DNA of 6,560 nt from Oscillospiraceae bacterium (GCA_016302655.1 JAEDNF010000094.1:1-6560); one strand, 5' to 3'; numbered from the stretch's first letter, positions 1-5,807 are shown. Translations and numbers: made by a program. The notes: generated by a model not told the origin, from the letters alone.

Positions 1-155
1 GGTACGGTAGGAGGCTTTTGACAAAGTAAGCAAAAATGCTTTTGTAGAGCCGATTATGGCTCTACAAAACAATATTAAATATAAATCGATAAATATTAAA
101 CTAAATCTCAATAAAAACTGCATTTTTGCGGTGCGTGGGTTTATCGTCAGTCTGA
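1..155. other. Gene-free left edge
   Basis: No open reading frame with a plausible ribosome binding site is visible on either strand. The stretch is AT-rich. It holds the inverted repeat at 40-69 (listed separately) and two very small stem candidates, AGCA/TGCT at 29-40 and ACTGC/GCGGT around 118-133, which are too short to call. It lies beyond the terminator of the efp unit and probably separates that unit from whatever lies left of the window. Confidence 0.5.
40..69. repeat. 12-bp perfect inverted repeat, non-terminator type
   Basis: TTTTGTAGAGCC at 40-51 is exactly complementary to GGCTCTACAAAA at 58-69, with a six-base loop GATTAT. The outer ends are T-rich on the 5' side and A-rich on the 3' side. 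This is the reverse of what an intrinsic terminator needs, and on neither strand is the stem followed by a U tract. It may be a small palindromic intergenic repeat or a binding site. No second copy is present in the window. Confidence 0.6.
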
Positions 156-183
156 AATAAGCCGACCTTTCGGTCGGCTTATT
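156..183 (-). terminator. Intrinsic terminator of the efp unit
   Basis: AATAAGCCGACC (156-167) pairs perfectly with GGTCGGCTTATT (172-183), giving 12 bp around a four-base loop. Read on the minus strand the loop is GAAA, a stable GNRA tetraloop, and the stem ends in TTATTTC. It lies 16 bases beyond the stop codon of the CD1247-family gene, where a terminator for the leftward efp transcript is expected. The A/T-flanked symmetric stem could also stop a rightward transcript entering from the left. Confidence 0.85.
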
Positions 184-199
184 CGATATGCTTATATAA

Positions 200-652
200 T
201 TATTCGTGGTCGTGGCAGCATCCGCAGTCGCACTCTTCGTCTTCAAGACAGCTGAGGTCGAACTCAAGCGTTTCGCCGCAGTTGGGACAGGGAATCTCGC
301 CTGCCTGGATAACATCAAAGTCAACCGTTATAGTATTATTGCAGCTGGGGCAGGTAACTTCGTACATATCATCGTCAAAGTCATCGTCGCAGCAGCAGTC
401 GTCGTCATCATCATAGTCATATTCGTCATCTTCGCCGTATACGACATCTTCAAGACAATCTACGCTTTCTTCCATATCGGTCATAACATCGGCAACATCG
501 TTGAGCTCTTCGTCAATATCGCCGAGTGTCAGTGCAATATCATCAAGAACATCGATGATAGCCGCAAGTACTTTGCCTTCTTTAGTAGAATCATCTACAC
601 CGAGACCTTCTGCAAGACCTTTGATGTAGGATACTTTTTCTGCAACTGTCAT
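200..652 (-). CDS. CD1247-family acidic, Cys-rich zinc-ribbon protein
   Basis: Encodes 150 residues, function unknown. Residues 1-70 are predicted helical and resemble the CD1247 N-terminal domain, with the KxxYIxGLAEGL...DxSTKEGKVLxAIIDVLDDIA pattern known from clostridia. Residues 74-95 are almost pure Asp/Glu with three adjacent cysteines (86-88). A zinc-ribbon-like fold follows, with CPSC at 101-104 and CPNC at 122-125. The tail has Cys 135, 141, 143, 145 and 146 and His 147 and 149. There are 13 cysteines and no signal peptide or membrane segment, so the protein is probably cytosolic and metal-binding (inference). A ribosome binding site AAGGAGGA lies 8 bases before the ATG. The gene starts 29 bases after the efp stop with no promoter between, so it is almost certainly co-transcribed with efp. 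A role linked to translation is suggested only by that context. The family assignment is from memory of the N-terminal pattern. Confidence 0.82.
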   Translation of the reverse strand: MTVAEKVSYIKGLAEGLGVDDSTKEGKVLAAIIDVLDDIALTLGDIDEELNDVADVMTDMEESVDCLEDVVYGEDDEYDYDDDDDCCCDDDFDDDMYEVTCPSCNNTITVDFDVIQAGEIPCPNCGETLEFDLSCLEDEECDCGCCHDHE

Positions 653-681
653 AGTAAAAATCCTCCTTTTACTTTTTGCAA

Positions 682-1248
682 TTACTTATTAGTAACACGC
701 TCCATATATTCGCCTGTTCTTGTGTCGATACGGATGATATCACCGATTTCGACAAACAGAGGAACACGGATCTCTGCGCCTGTTTCAAGAGTAGCGGGCT
801 TAGTTACATTTGTAGCTGTATCGCCTCTGAAGCCGGGATCTGTATCGGTGATCTCAAGCTCTACAAAGTTGGGAGGCTCTACACCGAATACCTTACCCTT
901 GTAAGAGAGAATCTTGCATACCATATTTTCCTTAACGAACTTGAAGTTGTCGGAAAGCTCGGACTTGTTTATCGGAACATCTTCGTATGTCTCAGAGTCC
1001 ATAAAGTGATAGAGGTCACCGTCGTTGTAGGTGTACTCCATATCCTTTCTCTCAACAAAAGCAGTAGGGAACTTGGCTGTAGGGTTGTATGACTTTTCAA
1101 CAACCGAGCCGGTGATTACATTTCTGATCTTGGTTCTTACGAAAGCGGCACCTTTACCGGGCTTTACATGCTGGAACTCAATGATCTGCATTACATTGCC
1201 GTCCTCTTCAAAGGTCATACCGTTTCTGAAATCGCCTGCTGTGATCAT
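682..1248 (-). CDS. efp: Translation elongation factor P
   Basis: EF-P binds beside the ribosomal E site and relieves stalling at polyproline stretches. The 188-residue length is normal for the family. The N-terminal KOW-like domain (about 1-62) carries the conserved loop PGKG at 30-33. Lys32 sits at the position that is modified in Bacillus subtilis EF-P, and the surrounding [10 protein letters not shown] matches the Bacillus-type loop. Two OB-fold domains follow (about 66-125 and 130-186), with the family signature spanning Lys150 to Gly169 and the usual C-terminal YxxR (Tyr181, Arg184). A GGAGGT sequence lies 10 bases before the ATG, and a promoter is predicted at 1342-1370. The CD1247-family gene follows directly. 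No gene for EF-P lysine modification is in the window. The TDEP-rich protein at the right edge has isolated prolines rather than PPP runs, so no direct link is claimed. Confidence 0.98.
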   Translation of the reverse strand: MITAGDFRNGMTFEEDGNVMQIIEFQHVKPGKGAAFVRTKIRNVITGSVVEKSYNPTAKFPTAFVERKDMEYTYNDGDLYHFMDSETYEDVPINKSELSDNFKFVKENMVCKILSYKGKVFGVEPPNFVELEITDTDPGFRGDTATNVTKPATLETGAEIRVPLFVEIGDIIRIDTRTGEYMERVTNK

Positions 1249-1341
1249 ATTTTAAAATACCTCCGTATATTTTATCGGGTTTGCGTGAAATTTATCTTCC
1301 GCTGAAAGTATAAGCTTTCAACCCCATATTCTATCTATTCT

Positions 1342-1370
1342 ATTTTACATTATTCTGCCCGTAATTGCAA
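1342..1370 (-). promoter_or_regulatory. Predicted efp promoter
   Basis: On the minus strand a -35 TTGCAA (1365-1370) and a -10 TAAAAT (1342-1347) are separated by 17 bases, a good fit to the housekeeping sigma-A pattern. The start point would be near 1335, leaving about 87 bases of leader before the efp ATG. The leader contains a small stem, TGAAAG/CTTTCA at 1303-1320. The site lies after the alr stop codon, so efp can be expressed independently of alr. Confidence 0.65.
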
Positions 1371-1408
1371 TACCTTTTTCAAAAAAACTTTAAAATCTTT
1401 TGAAATCG

Positions 1409-2548
1409 TCAAATCAGACCGTATCTGACTACTTCTTTGATTTCTCCCTTATGTATTATAACTCTGGGGATTCTCAGCGCTACGGCACAGGTCAGCTCAT
1501 AGCCTATAGTACCGATAAGGCTTGCGTTATAATCGATTCCTGTCTGTTCGCATTTATCGGAATAAACGTAAACTGTGTCACCTGTCTTTATATCCGGTAC
1601 AGCGCTTACATCTACTATTGTCTGATCCATGCATACTCTGCCTACAACGGGACAAAGCACGCCGTTAATCAGCATTTTACCTTTTGAACTGAAGTCACGG
1701 AAATATCCGTCTGCATATCCTATCGGAATTACTGCTACGGTCATTTCCTTGTCTGCTGTGTATGTCCTGCCATAGCTTATCTGCGTTCCTGCGGGAATTG
1801 TCTTGAGCTGTGAAACTACCGATTTTACCGTCATAACGCTTTTCATTTCAAACGGAACTTCAAGCGGATAGTTGGGGCAATGACCGTACATTATAACGCC
1901 GGCACGAACAATGTCGCCTTCAAAATCGGGATGGTATACTATACCGCCGCTGTTCTGAGAGTGCAGAAGAAGGCCTTTTCCTTTTGCGATTGAAAGCAGT
2001 TTTTCCTGCTGTTTTTCGGTATACTGTACATCGTCTTCGTAAAGGCTGTCCGATACTGCAAAATGAGTGTATGCCGCTTTGCAGTCAAGACCGGGTAAAG
2101 CAAGCACCGACAGCAGTTCTTCTTCACTGTCGATACCGACACGGGTCATACCTGTGTTAATTTTAATATGTACCGGGAGCTTTACGCCTTTGCTGAGAGC
2201 ATAGTCGCTCAGTTCTTTTGCGTACTGTACGCTTCCTGCAGTCTGTGTGATATCGTATTCAAGCAACTCGTCAAAATAGTCTTCGTCTGTGTAGCCAAAG
2301 GAGAGAATAGTGCCGCTGATTCCGTGCTGACGCAGTTTTTCGCCCTCCCAGAGATTTGAAACGCCGAAATACTTAACGCCGAGCTCCTGGAGCTTTAAGC
2401 ATACGGCTTTATCATCGTGACCGTAGGCGTTTGCTTTTACTACGGCAAGTATCTCTTTTCCTTTGGAGAGCTTTTTTATTTCATTGAAATTGTGTTCAAG
2501 TGCGTCAAGGTCTATTTCAGCCCACGCACGCTTAAGAAATTTTTTCAT
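1409..2548 (-). CDS. alr: Alanine racemase
   Basis: This PLP-dependent enzyme interconverts L- and D-alanine and supplies D-Ala for peptidoglycan; it acts in the cytosol. The 379 residues are typical of the family. An N-terminal TIM-barrel (about 8-235) is followed by a C-terminal beta domain. Key residues are visible: the PLP lysine Lys38 in AVVKANAYGH, Lys129 (the carbamylated lysine position) and Arg136 in the IKINTGMTRVG stretch, the HSQNSGG phosphate-binding region (196-202), Arg215 in the VRAGVIMYG stretch, catalytic Tyr259 in ISYGRTY, and Met307-Asp308 in GRVCMDQ. All expected catalytic positions are intact. AGAGG lies 7 bases before the ATG. The gene diverges from the LCP-like gene across a 149-base region with overlapping promoters. 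It could also be transcribed through into efp, as I see no strong terminator after it. Confidence 0.98.
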   Translation of the reverse strand: MKKFLKRAWAEIDLDALEHNFNEIKKLSKGKEILAVVKANAYGHDDKAVCLKLQELGVKYFGVSNLWEGEKLRQHGISGTILSFGYTDEDYFDELLEYDITQTAGSVQYAKELSDYALSKGVKLPVHIKINTGMTRVGIDSEEELLSVLALPGLDCKAAYTHFAVSDSLYEDDVQYTEKQQEKLLSIAKGKGLLLHSQNSGGIVYHPDFEGDIVRAGVIMYGHCPNYPLEVPFEMKSVMTVKSVVSQLKTIPAGTQISYGRTYTADKEMTVAVIPIGYADGYFRDFSSKGKMLINGVLCPVVGRVCMDQTIVDVSAVPDIKTGDTVYVYSDKCEQTGIDYNASLIGTIGYELTCAVALRIPRVIIHKGEIKEVVRYGLI

Positions 2549-2616
2549 AATAAAACCTCTTTATATTATTATCGGGAAAATACGCAAGTGTACTCGGTTT
2601 AGGCTTAAAATATACC

Positions 2617-2645
2617 TTGTTTTTTTTCTCGGATTGTGCTATTAT
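2617..2645 (+). promoter_or_regulatory. Predicted promoter of the LCP-like gene
   Basis: A -35-like TTGTTT (2617-2622) lies 17 bases before the -10 TATTAT (2640-2645). TG at 2637-2638 gives an extended -10 (TGnTATTAT), which compensates for the poor -35. The start would be near 2652, about 46 bases before the TTG start codon. It overlaps the alr promoter on the other strand. Confidence 0.55.
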
Positions 2646-2648
2646 ATT

Positions 2649-2677
2649 ATTATACTATTTCTCGCATCAAATTTCAA
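2649..2677 (-). promoter_or_regulatory. Predicted alr promoter
   Basis: On the minus strand a -35 TTGAAA (2672-2677) and a perfect -10 TATAAT (2649-2654) are separated by 17 bases. The start would be near 2642, giving a leader of about 94 bases. Its -35 lies inside the predicted leader of the rightward gene, and the rightward promoter's -35 lies inside the alr leader, so the two promoters are interlocked. Confidence 0.72.
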
Positions 2678-2683
2678 GCCTTC

Positions 2684-2689
2684 GGAGGT
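2684..2689 (+). promoter_or_regulatory. RBS that fixes a TTG start
   Basis: GGAGGT lies 8 bases upstream of TTG at 2698-2700. The same frame stays open upstream to another TTG at 2617, but that codon has no ribosome binding site and coincides with the predicted -35 element. The 2698 start also puts a basic IKRR stretch immediately before the membrane helix, as expected for a membrane anchor. Confidence 0.8.
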
Positions 2690-2697
2690 CGGTCGCA

Positions 2698-3582
2698 TTG
2701 ATAAAAAGAAGAAGCAACTGGTATATATATGTAATCACTTTCATTGTAACCGGTTTACTGATAGCTATTGTCTCGACGATACTGCTTAATAGTTTTTATG
2801 AGGCTCAGCGTTCGGGTAATACCGGCAATGTATCACAGCAGCAAGGTACTCTGTTTGTCCCTGACAAAAGCTATAATTTCACAATACTGCTTTCTCTGTC
2901 AAAAGATATAGATACTGCGCCGGAGCGTTTTATGACTCTGACATACAGAGCCGACAAAAATACAGTAGTTCTGATGCCTTATCTTGCAAATACAGAAATA
3001 AACGGTAAAACTCTGAAAACTATATTCAGCGAGTCGGGCGGTGCCGAAACAGCAAAACAGCTTTCGGAGATAAGCGGTATTACAATTGACAAATATATTG
3101 CTTTCACCGAATCTACAGTTACCGAATTTTTCAATATGGTAGGAAATACTACGCTTACAGTGCCAAAGCAGCTTAAATATGAAAATAAGAAAGATAATAC
3201 GGTTACGCTGGTTGAAGCCGGCACAAGGAGCTTCACAGGAGCTCAGTTCTACACCTATCTGATGTTCCCTGATTACGGTTCAAGTGATATACAGTACAGC
3301 TGTAAAATAGCCGCAACTTCGGTATCGGCGTTTATAAATCAGAATTTCTTAAGAGCAAGCGAAAAAACTCTTAAGTCTTATGCGGATTTTATAATCGGTT
3401 TTACCGATACAAATATTACCGAAGAAGATTACAATAAAAAGATTGCAGGTATAGTCTATACGCTGGGAGAAGCAACTTCACTTGCAGATTATTACATACC
3501 TTACGGCGAAAAAAGCGGTACAAATTATATAATTGCAGAAAACAGCTGGACAAGAGCAAAAGAAGTAGCCGAAGCAAACTGA
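2698..3582 (+). CDS. Membrane-anchored LCP-like protein, degenerate active site
   Basis: With the TTG start the protein has 294 residues. A short basic N-terminus (IKRR) and one membrane helix (about 9-31) put the rest outside the cell. Residues 59-192 follow the order of a LytR-CpsA-Psr (LCP) domain: a beta strand RFMTLTYRADKNTVVLMPY (78-95) like the DSIMLVTINPKTKKVSLLSIPRD strand, a GGAETAKQLSEISGITIDKYIAF helix-strand, then FFNMVGNTTLTVP, and AGTRSFTGAQFYTYLMF (174-190) like the usual LxGeqALaYvRfR ending. LCP enzymes attach wall polymers to peptidoglycan. Here the PRD arginine/aspartate and the terminal RxR arginines, which bind the lipid pyrophosphate, are not found at the matching places (MPYLANT, YLMFPD). 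The C-terminal 100 residues are unassigned. I infer an LCP-related, possibly non-catalytic, surface protein. The family call is by pattern only. The GDSL lipoprotein gene follows after 66 bases. Confidence 0.8.
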   Translation: MIKRRSNWYIYVITFIVTGLLIAIVSTILLNSFYEAQRSGNTGNVSQQQGTLFVPDKSYNFTILLSLSKDIDTAPERFMTLTYRADKNTVVLMPYLANTEINGKTLKTIFSESGGAETAKQLSEISGITIDKYIAFTESTVTEFFNMVGNTTLTVPKQLKYENKKDNTVTLVEAGTRSFTGAQFYTYLMFPDYGSSDIQYSCKIAATSVSAFINQNFLRASEKTLKSYADFIIGFTDTNITEEDYNKKIAGIVYTLGEATSLADYYIPYGEKSGTNYIIAENSWTRAKEVAEAN

Positions 3583-3590
3583 ATATAAAC

Positions 3591-3621
3591 GGCGGTGAGT
3601 GTATTTTATGCAATTGCCGCC
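3591..3621 (+). other. Intercistronic stem-loop, possible attenuator
   Basis: GGCGGTGA (3591-3598) pairs with TTGCCGCC-type bases 3614-3621, including two G-T wobbles. After one mismatch, TG (3600-3601) pairs with CA (3611-3612). The loop is TATTTTATG. The sequence after the stem is TGTATTATATC, only moderately U-rich, so it would be at most a leaky terminator or an RNA-stability stem between the LCP-like and GDSL genes. No convincing promoter lies between the two genes, so the GDSL gene probably depends on read-through. Confidence 0.5.
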
Positions 3622-3648
3622 TGTATTATATCTATGAAAGGAATATTT

Positions 3649-4941
3649 ATGAAGAAATTTATTAAAACGGCTTTTGCCGTACTGCTCAGCGTATCGTTGC
3701 TGATGGTATCCGCTTGTTCGGATTCACAAACAAATAACAGCAACAGCGCATCATCAACCAACTCACAAACATCGACTGATACTTCCGTGTCTTCCGAACA
3801 AAACGGCGATATCTCATCGCAAACAGAAGAGTCAAAAACACAAAAACCTGTTACGGATTTCACTACATATGTTTCCAATACTGTAGTTTCGACAGGAAAT
3901 AACTTCTATATCGAAAAAGCTGACGGAATCAGATACCGTGCATATCTGCCTGTTGAGGAATACGGCGAACTTGAATATAAGTTCTTTTTTACAAATAAAG
4001 TCGATTCAACATATAGTAAAGGCAAAATCGCTTATGTCGGAAAAGACGGAGGAACATATACCGTAAGCGACGCAGTAATAGCAGACGGTGGAACAGGCCC
4101 CGAAGACGAAATAACAAATCGTACTGCGGTTACTTTCGATGGCGGCAGTTCAAAGGAAGTAACCCCGAATGAAAGCTACTGGAGCGATACTGTTACATTC
4201 AATGTACCCGAAGGACACTATCTTGTATGGGAGTGGACTGTCAGCGGAGAAGGCATTCCCTGCAATAAGATGGCTACCTTGACATCTACCTCAAGCTCTT
4301 CGGACGGTGAAAACTTTGGCTATTGCGATGAAATACCTCTTCCGCAGATTATTGGCGCAAAGCGCAGTGTTAAGCATACTGTAGCGGCAATCGGCGACAG
4401 CATTACCCAGGGATGTCAGACAGAGTTCATGAAATATGAATACTGGGCGGCTAAGATTTCCGCACAGCTTGGCAGCGATGTGTCGTTCTTTAACTGCGGA
4501 CTCGGATGGGCAAGGGCAAGCGATGCCGCCGCAAATGAAAACTGGCTTTCAAGAGTATCGGAGTATGAGACGGTTATTGTAGCATTCGGAACGAATGATA
4601 TTTCAAGCGGCAATTACGGCGGAAAAAAGAATACCTCCGAAGAAATAGAAGCATATATCACCGATATAGTATCATACCTCACAGAAAAAGGCTGCAGAGT
4701 TATTCTGTTCAATGCTCCGCCTCAGAACTTTGGAGAAACAAACGAGAGTGTGAGAAGCACACTTAACGAAAAATTGGTCGATATCGCAAAAAATCTCGGC
4801 GCAGAGTTTTTCGATTTTGCGAGCCTCTTGTCCACAGAGGAAGCTCCTGCCGAAGCAGTATACGGAGGTCATCCGAACGGTGAAGGCGGCACTGTAGTTG
4901 CTGACGCTTTTGTAAAGCAGTTCGGAAGTCTATTTGAGTAA
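3649..4941 (+). CDS. Secreted lipoprotein SGNH/GDSL hydrolase (esterase)
   Basis: 430 residues. The start at 3649 is preceded by AAAGGA at 6 bases and gives a lipoprotein signal peptide, MKKFIKTAF then a hydrophobic core and SAC with lipid-anchoring Cys23; longer starts in frame have no such signal. Residues 24-68 are a Ser/Thr/Asn/Gln-rich linker. Residues 70-232 look like a beta-sandwich domain. The SGNH domain follows: GDSITQG with Ser251, NCG with Gly284, GTND with Asn316, and GGHPNG with His408. These are the nucleophile, two oxyanion-hole residues and catalytic histidine. The Asp normally three residues before the His is Tyr405. The layout of a beta domain before an SGNH domain resembles acetyl-xylan/CE2-like esterases of gut Firmicutes, so carbohydrate or cell-wall deacetylation is likely; the substrate is unknown. 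It lies outside the membrane, downstream of the LCP-like gene and probably co-transcribed with it. Confidence 0.92.
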   Translation: MKKFIKTAFAVLLSVSLLMVSACSDSQTNNSNSASSTNSQTSTDTSVSSEQNGDISSQTEESKTQKPVTDFTTYVSNTVVSTGNNFYIEKADGIRYRAYLPVEEYGELEYKFFFTNKVDSTYSKGKIAYVGKDGGTYTVSDAVIADGGTGPEDEITNRTAVTFDGGSSKEVTPNESYWSDTVTFNVPEGHYLVWEWTVSGEGIPCNKMATLTSTSSSSDGENFGYCDEIPLPQIIGAKRSVKHTVAAIGDSITQGCQTEFMKYEYWAAKISAQLGSDVSFFNCGLGWARASDAAANENWLSRVSEYETVIVAFGTNDISSGNYGGKKNTSEEIEAYITDIVSYLTEKGCRVILFNAPPQNFGETNESVRSTLNEKLVDIAKNLGAEFFDFASLLSTEEAPAEAVYGGHPNGEGGTVVADAFVKQFGSLFE

Positions 4942-4978
4942 AGCGTAAATTTTTTGCTTCGATTGTATTTTTCATAAT

Positions 4979-5007
4979 TTGACAAAATCATCCTTGCCGT
5001 ATATCAA
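4979..5007 (+). promoter_or_regulatory. Predicted promoter of the small secreted protein
   Basis: A consensus -35 TTGACA (4979-4984) lies 17 bases before TATCAA (5002-5007). The start would be near 5014, about 72 bases before the ATG at 5086. The intergenic region 4942-5085 holds no convincing terminator for the GDSL gene, so read-through is also possible. Confidence 0.6.
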
Positions 5008-5085
5008 TCTGATTTTATCTCATAATAATAAAGCATCGGAATCTGAAACCGAATTGCAATACGACAAGCGAAAGGATAAGTTGAT

Positions 5086-5460
5086 ATGAAAAAGACAGCG
5101 GCAATTCTTGCTTCCATAGCTGCGCTCTCGTTATGCACAACATCAGCTTTTGCGGCAAACGGCAATAATATAGTAGACGGCGTACTGAACGGCGCTGAAG
5201 ATGTTGTGGACGGCGTAATAAGCGGAGCAGAGGATATTATCACTCCCGGCGGCTCAACCGGAGCAGTAGAAGAAAATACAAACAATAACACTTCAAGACC
5301 GGTTACTGAATCTACAGTAACTCCCGGAACAACTACAAGCAACGCCGGTAATGCAGGCAATGTTAACACAGGTGTACCGGTATACGAGCTTGCGGCCCTC
5401 GGTGCTGCAGCAGTCGGCGGTCTTGCAACTATGGCGGTAACAGTACGCAAACGCAAGTAA
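5086..5460 (+). CDS. Small secreted protein with NxNTG-type C-terminal anchor
   Basis: 124 residues, function unrecognised. A Sec signal peptide is clear: MKKT, a hydrophobic core, and a cut near AFA (21-23). Residues 30-51 are two imperfect 11-residue repeats, VDGVLNGAEDV and VDGVISGAEDI, identical at 8 of 11 positions, the period of an amphipathic helix. Residues 52-91 are a Thr/Asn/Gly/Ser-rich linker of the wall-spanning type. The C-terminus has NVNTG (92-96), a hydrophobic stretch (about 98-120) and RKRK, the tripartite layout of a sortase sorting signal, although the motif is not LPXTG. An AAAGGA ribosome binding site lies 9 bases before the ATG. I infer a membrane- or wall-anchored surface protein. 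A strong terminator follows 61 bases after the stop codon, so with its own predicted promoter it may be a single-gene unit. Confidence 0.88.
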   Translation: MKKTAAILASIAALSLCTTSAFAANGNNIVDGVLNGAEDVVDGVISGAEDIITPGGSTGAVEENTNNNTSRPVTESTVTPGTTTSNAGNAGNVNTGVPVYELAALGAAAVGGLATMAVTVRKRK

Positions 5461-5521
5461 CAGGTTAAAATATTACAGCCGATATAACGGTGTTTTATCG
5501 AAAACACAACTACAAAGTAAT

Positions 5522-5563
5522 AAGGGAAACTTTTGTGTGAAGAAAGTTTCCCTTGATTTGTTT
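5522..5563 (+). terminator. Intrinsic terminator of the small secreted protein gene
   Basis: AAGGGAAACTTT (5522-5533) pairs perfectly with AAAGTTTCCCTT (5543-5554), giving 12 bp around a nine-base loop, followed by GATTTGTTT. It is AT-flanked and symmetric, and also plausible on the opposite strand. Confidence 0.88.
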
Positions 5564-5727
5564 ATATCATCTAAAAACAGCATCCGAATAAAAATTAAGT
5601 AAATTTAATGGATTCTATAATGTATTTTAATTGTAATGACGATTTATTCCGTCAAATTGTGGAATAATCACTTTCTTATTTGTTCAATTCTACTAAAAAA
5701 CCTGTGGCTGTTTGTTCATATTGCCTA

Positions 5728-5756
5728 TTGATTATAAAAACGATTTCATATATAAT
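5728..5756 (+). promoter_or_regulatory. Predicted strong promoter of the TDEP-repeat protein gene
   Basis: A -35 TTGATT (5728-5733) is followed after 17 bases by a perfect -10 TATAAT (5751-5756). The predicted start is near 5763, inside the palindrome at 5761-5779. With a near-perfect GGAGGA ribosome binding site this suggests a highly expressed gene that can be repressed or stabilised at its 5' end. Confidence 0.78.
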
Positions 5757-5760
5757 GAAG

Positions 5761-5779
5761 GTACAAATTTAATTTGTAC
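5761..5779 (+). promoter_or_regulatory. 19-bp palindrome at the transcription start (operator-like)
   Basis: GTACAAATT and AATTTGTAC are perfect inverted copies around a single central T (5770). The site begins 5 bases after the -10 and covers the predicted start point, a classic repressor position. As RNA it can fold as a 7-bp stem GUACAAA/UUUGUAC with a five-base loop at the very 5' end of the transcript, so a 5'-protecting stem is the alternative. Confidence 0.65.
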
Positions 5780-5807
5780 AAATCAAATTTTTATGGAGGA
5801 CATTAAA

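Larger units (their letters stand above)
5461..5807 (+). other. 347-base intergenic region with regulatory sites
   Basis: No gene is visible. From left to right it holds a 7-bp hairpin GTGTTTT/AAAACAC (5490-5507) with an ATCG loop, the terminator at 5522-5554, an AT-rich stretch with two direct copies of TTTGTTCA (5679-5686 and 5711-5718), a near-consensus promoter (5728-5756), a 19-bp palindrome (5761-5779) and the ribosome binding site of the next gene (GGAGGA at 5795-5800). A lone TATAAT at 5616-5621 has no -35. A small non-coding RNA cannot be ruled out but nothing positively supports one. Confidence 0.7.

Noticed and set aside
18..46. TTGACA with TTTGTA 17 bases later
   Set aside because: The -10 match is poor and falls in the inverted repeat, and no gene follows on the plus strand.
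206..904. Open frame of 232 codons on the plus strand
   Set aside because: It runs antisense across the well-supported CD1247-family and efp genes, has no ribosome binding site and arises from their codon bias; its hydrophobic composition is the complement of the acidic tract.
676..1092. Open frame of 138 codons on the plus strand inside efp
   Set aside because: It is antisense to efp, whose product is unmistakable, and shows no recognisable protein features.
1376..1404. T-run after alr on the minus strand as a terminator
   Set aside because: The only pairing (TTTCAAAA/TTTTGAAA) is all A-T with one C-G pair and a long loop, too weak to call.
4941..4975. Terminator after the GDSL lipoprotein gene
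   Set aside because: AAGC/GCTT gives only a 4-bp stem with an 11-base loop despite nearby T-runs.
5004..5507. Minus-strand frame of 167 codons
   Set aside because: It is antisense to the small secreted protein, which has a signal peptide, ribosome binding site and promoter; the minus frame has none.
5644..5667. TTATTCC/GGAATAA inverted repeat
   Set aside because: Only 7 bp, AT-rich, with a ten-base loop and no positional link to a gene; expected by chance in such a region.
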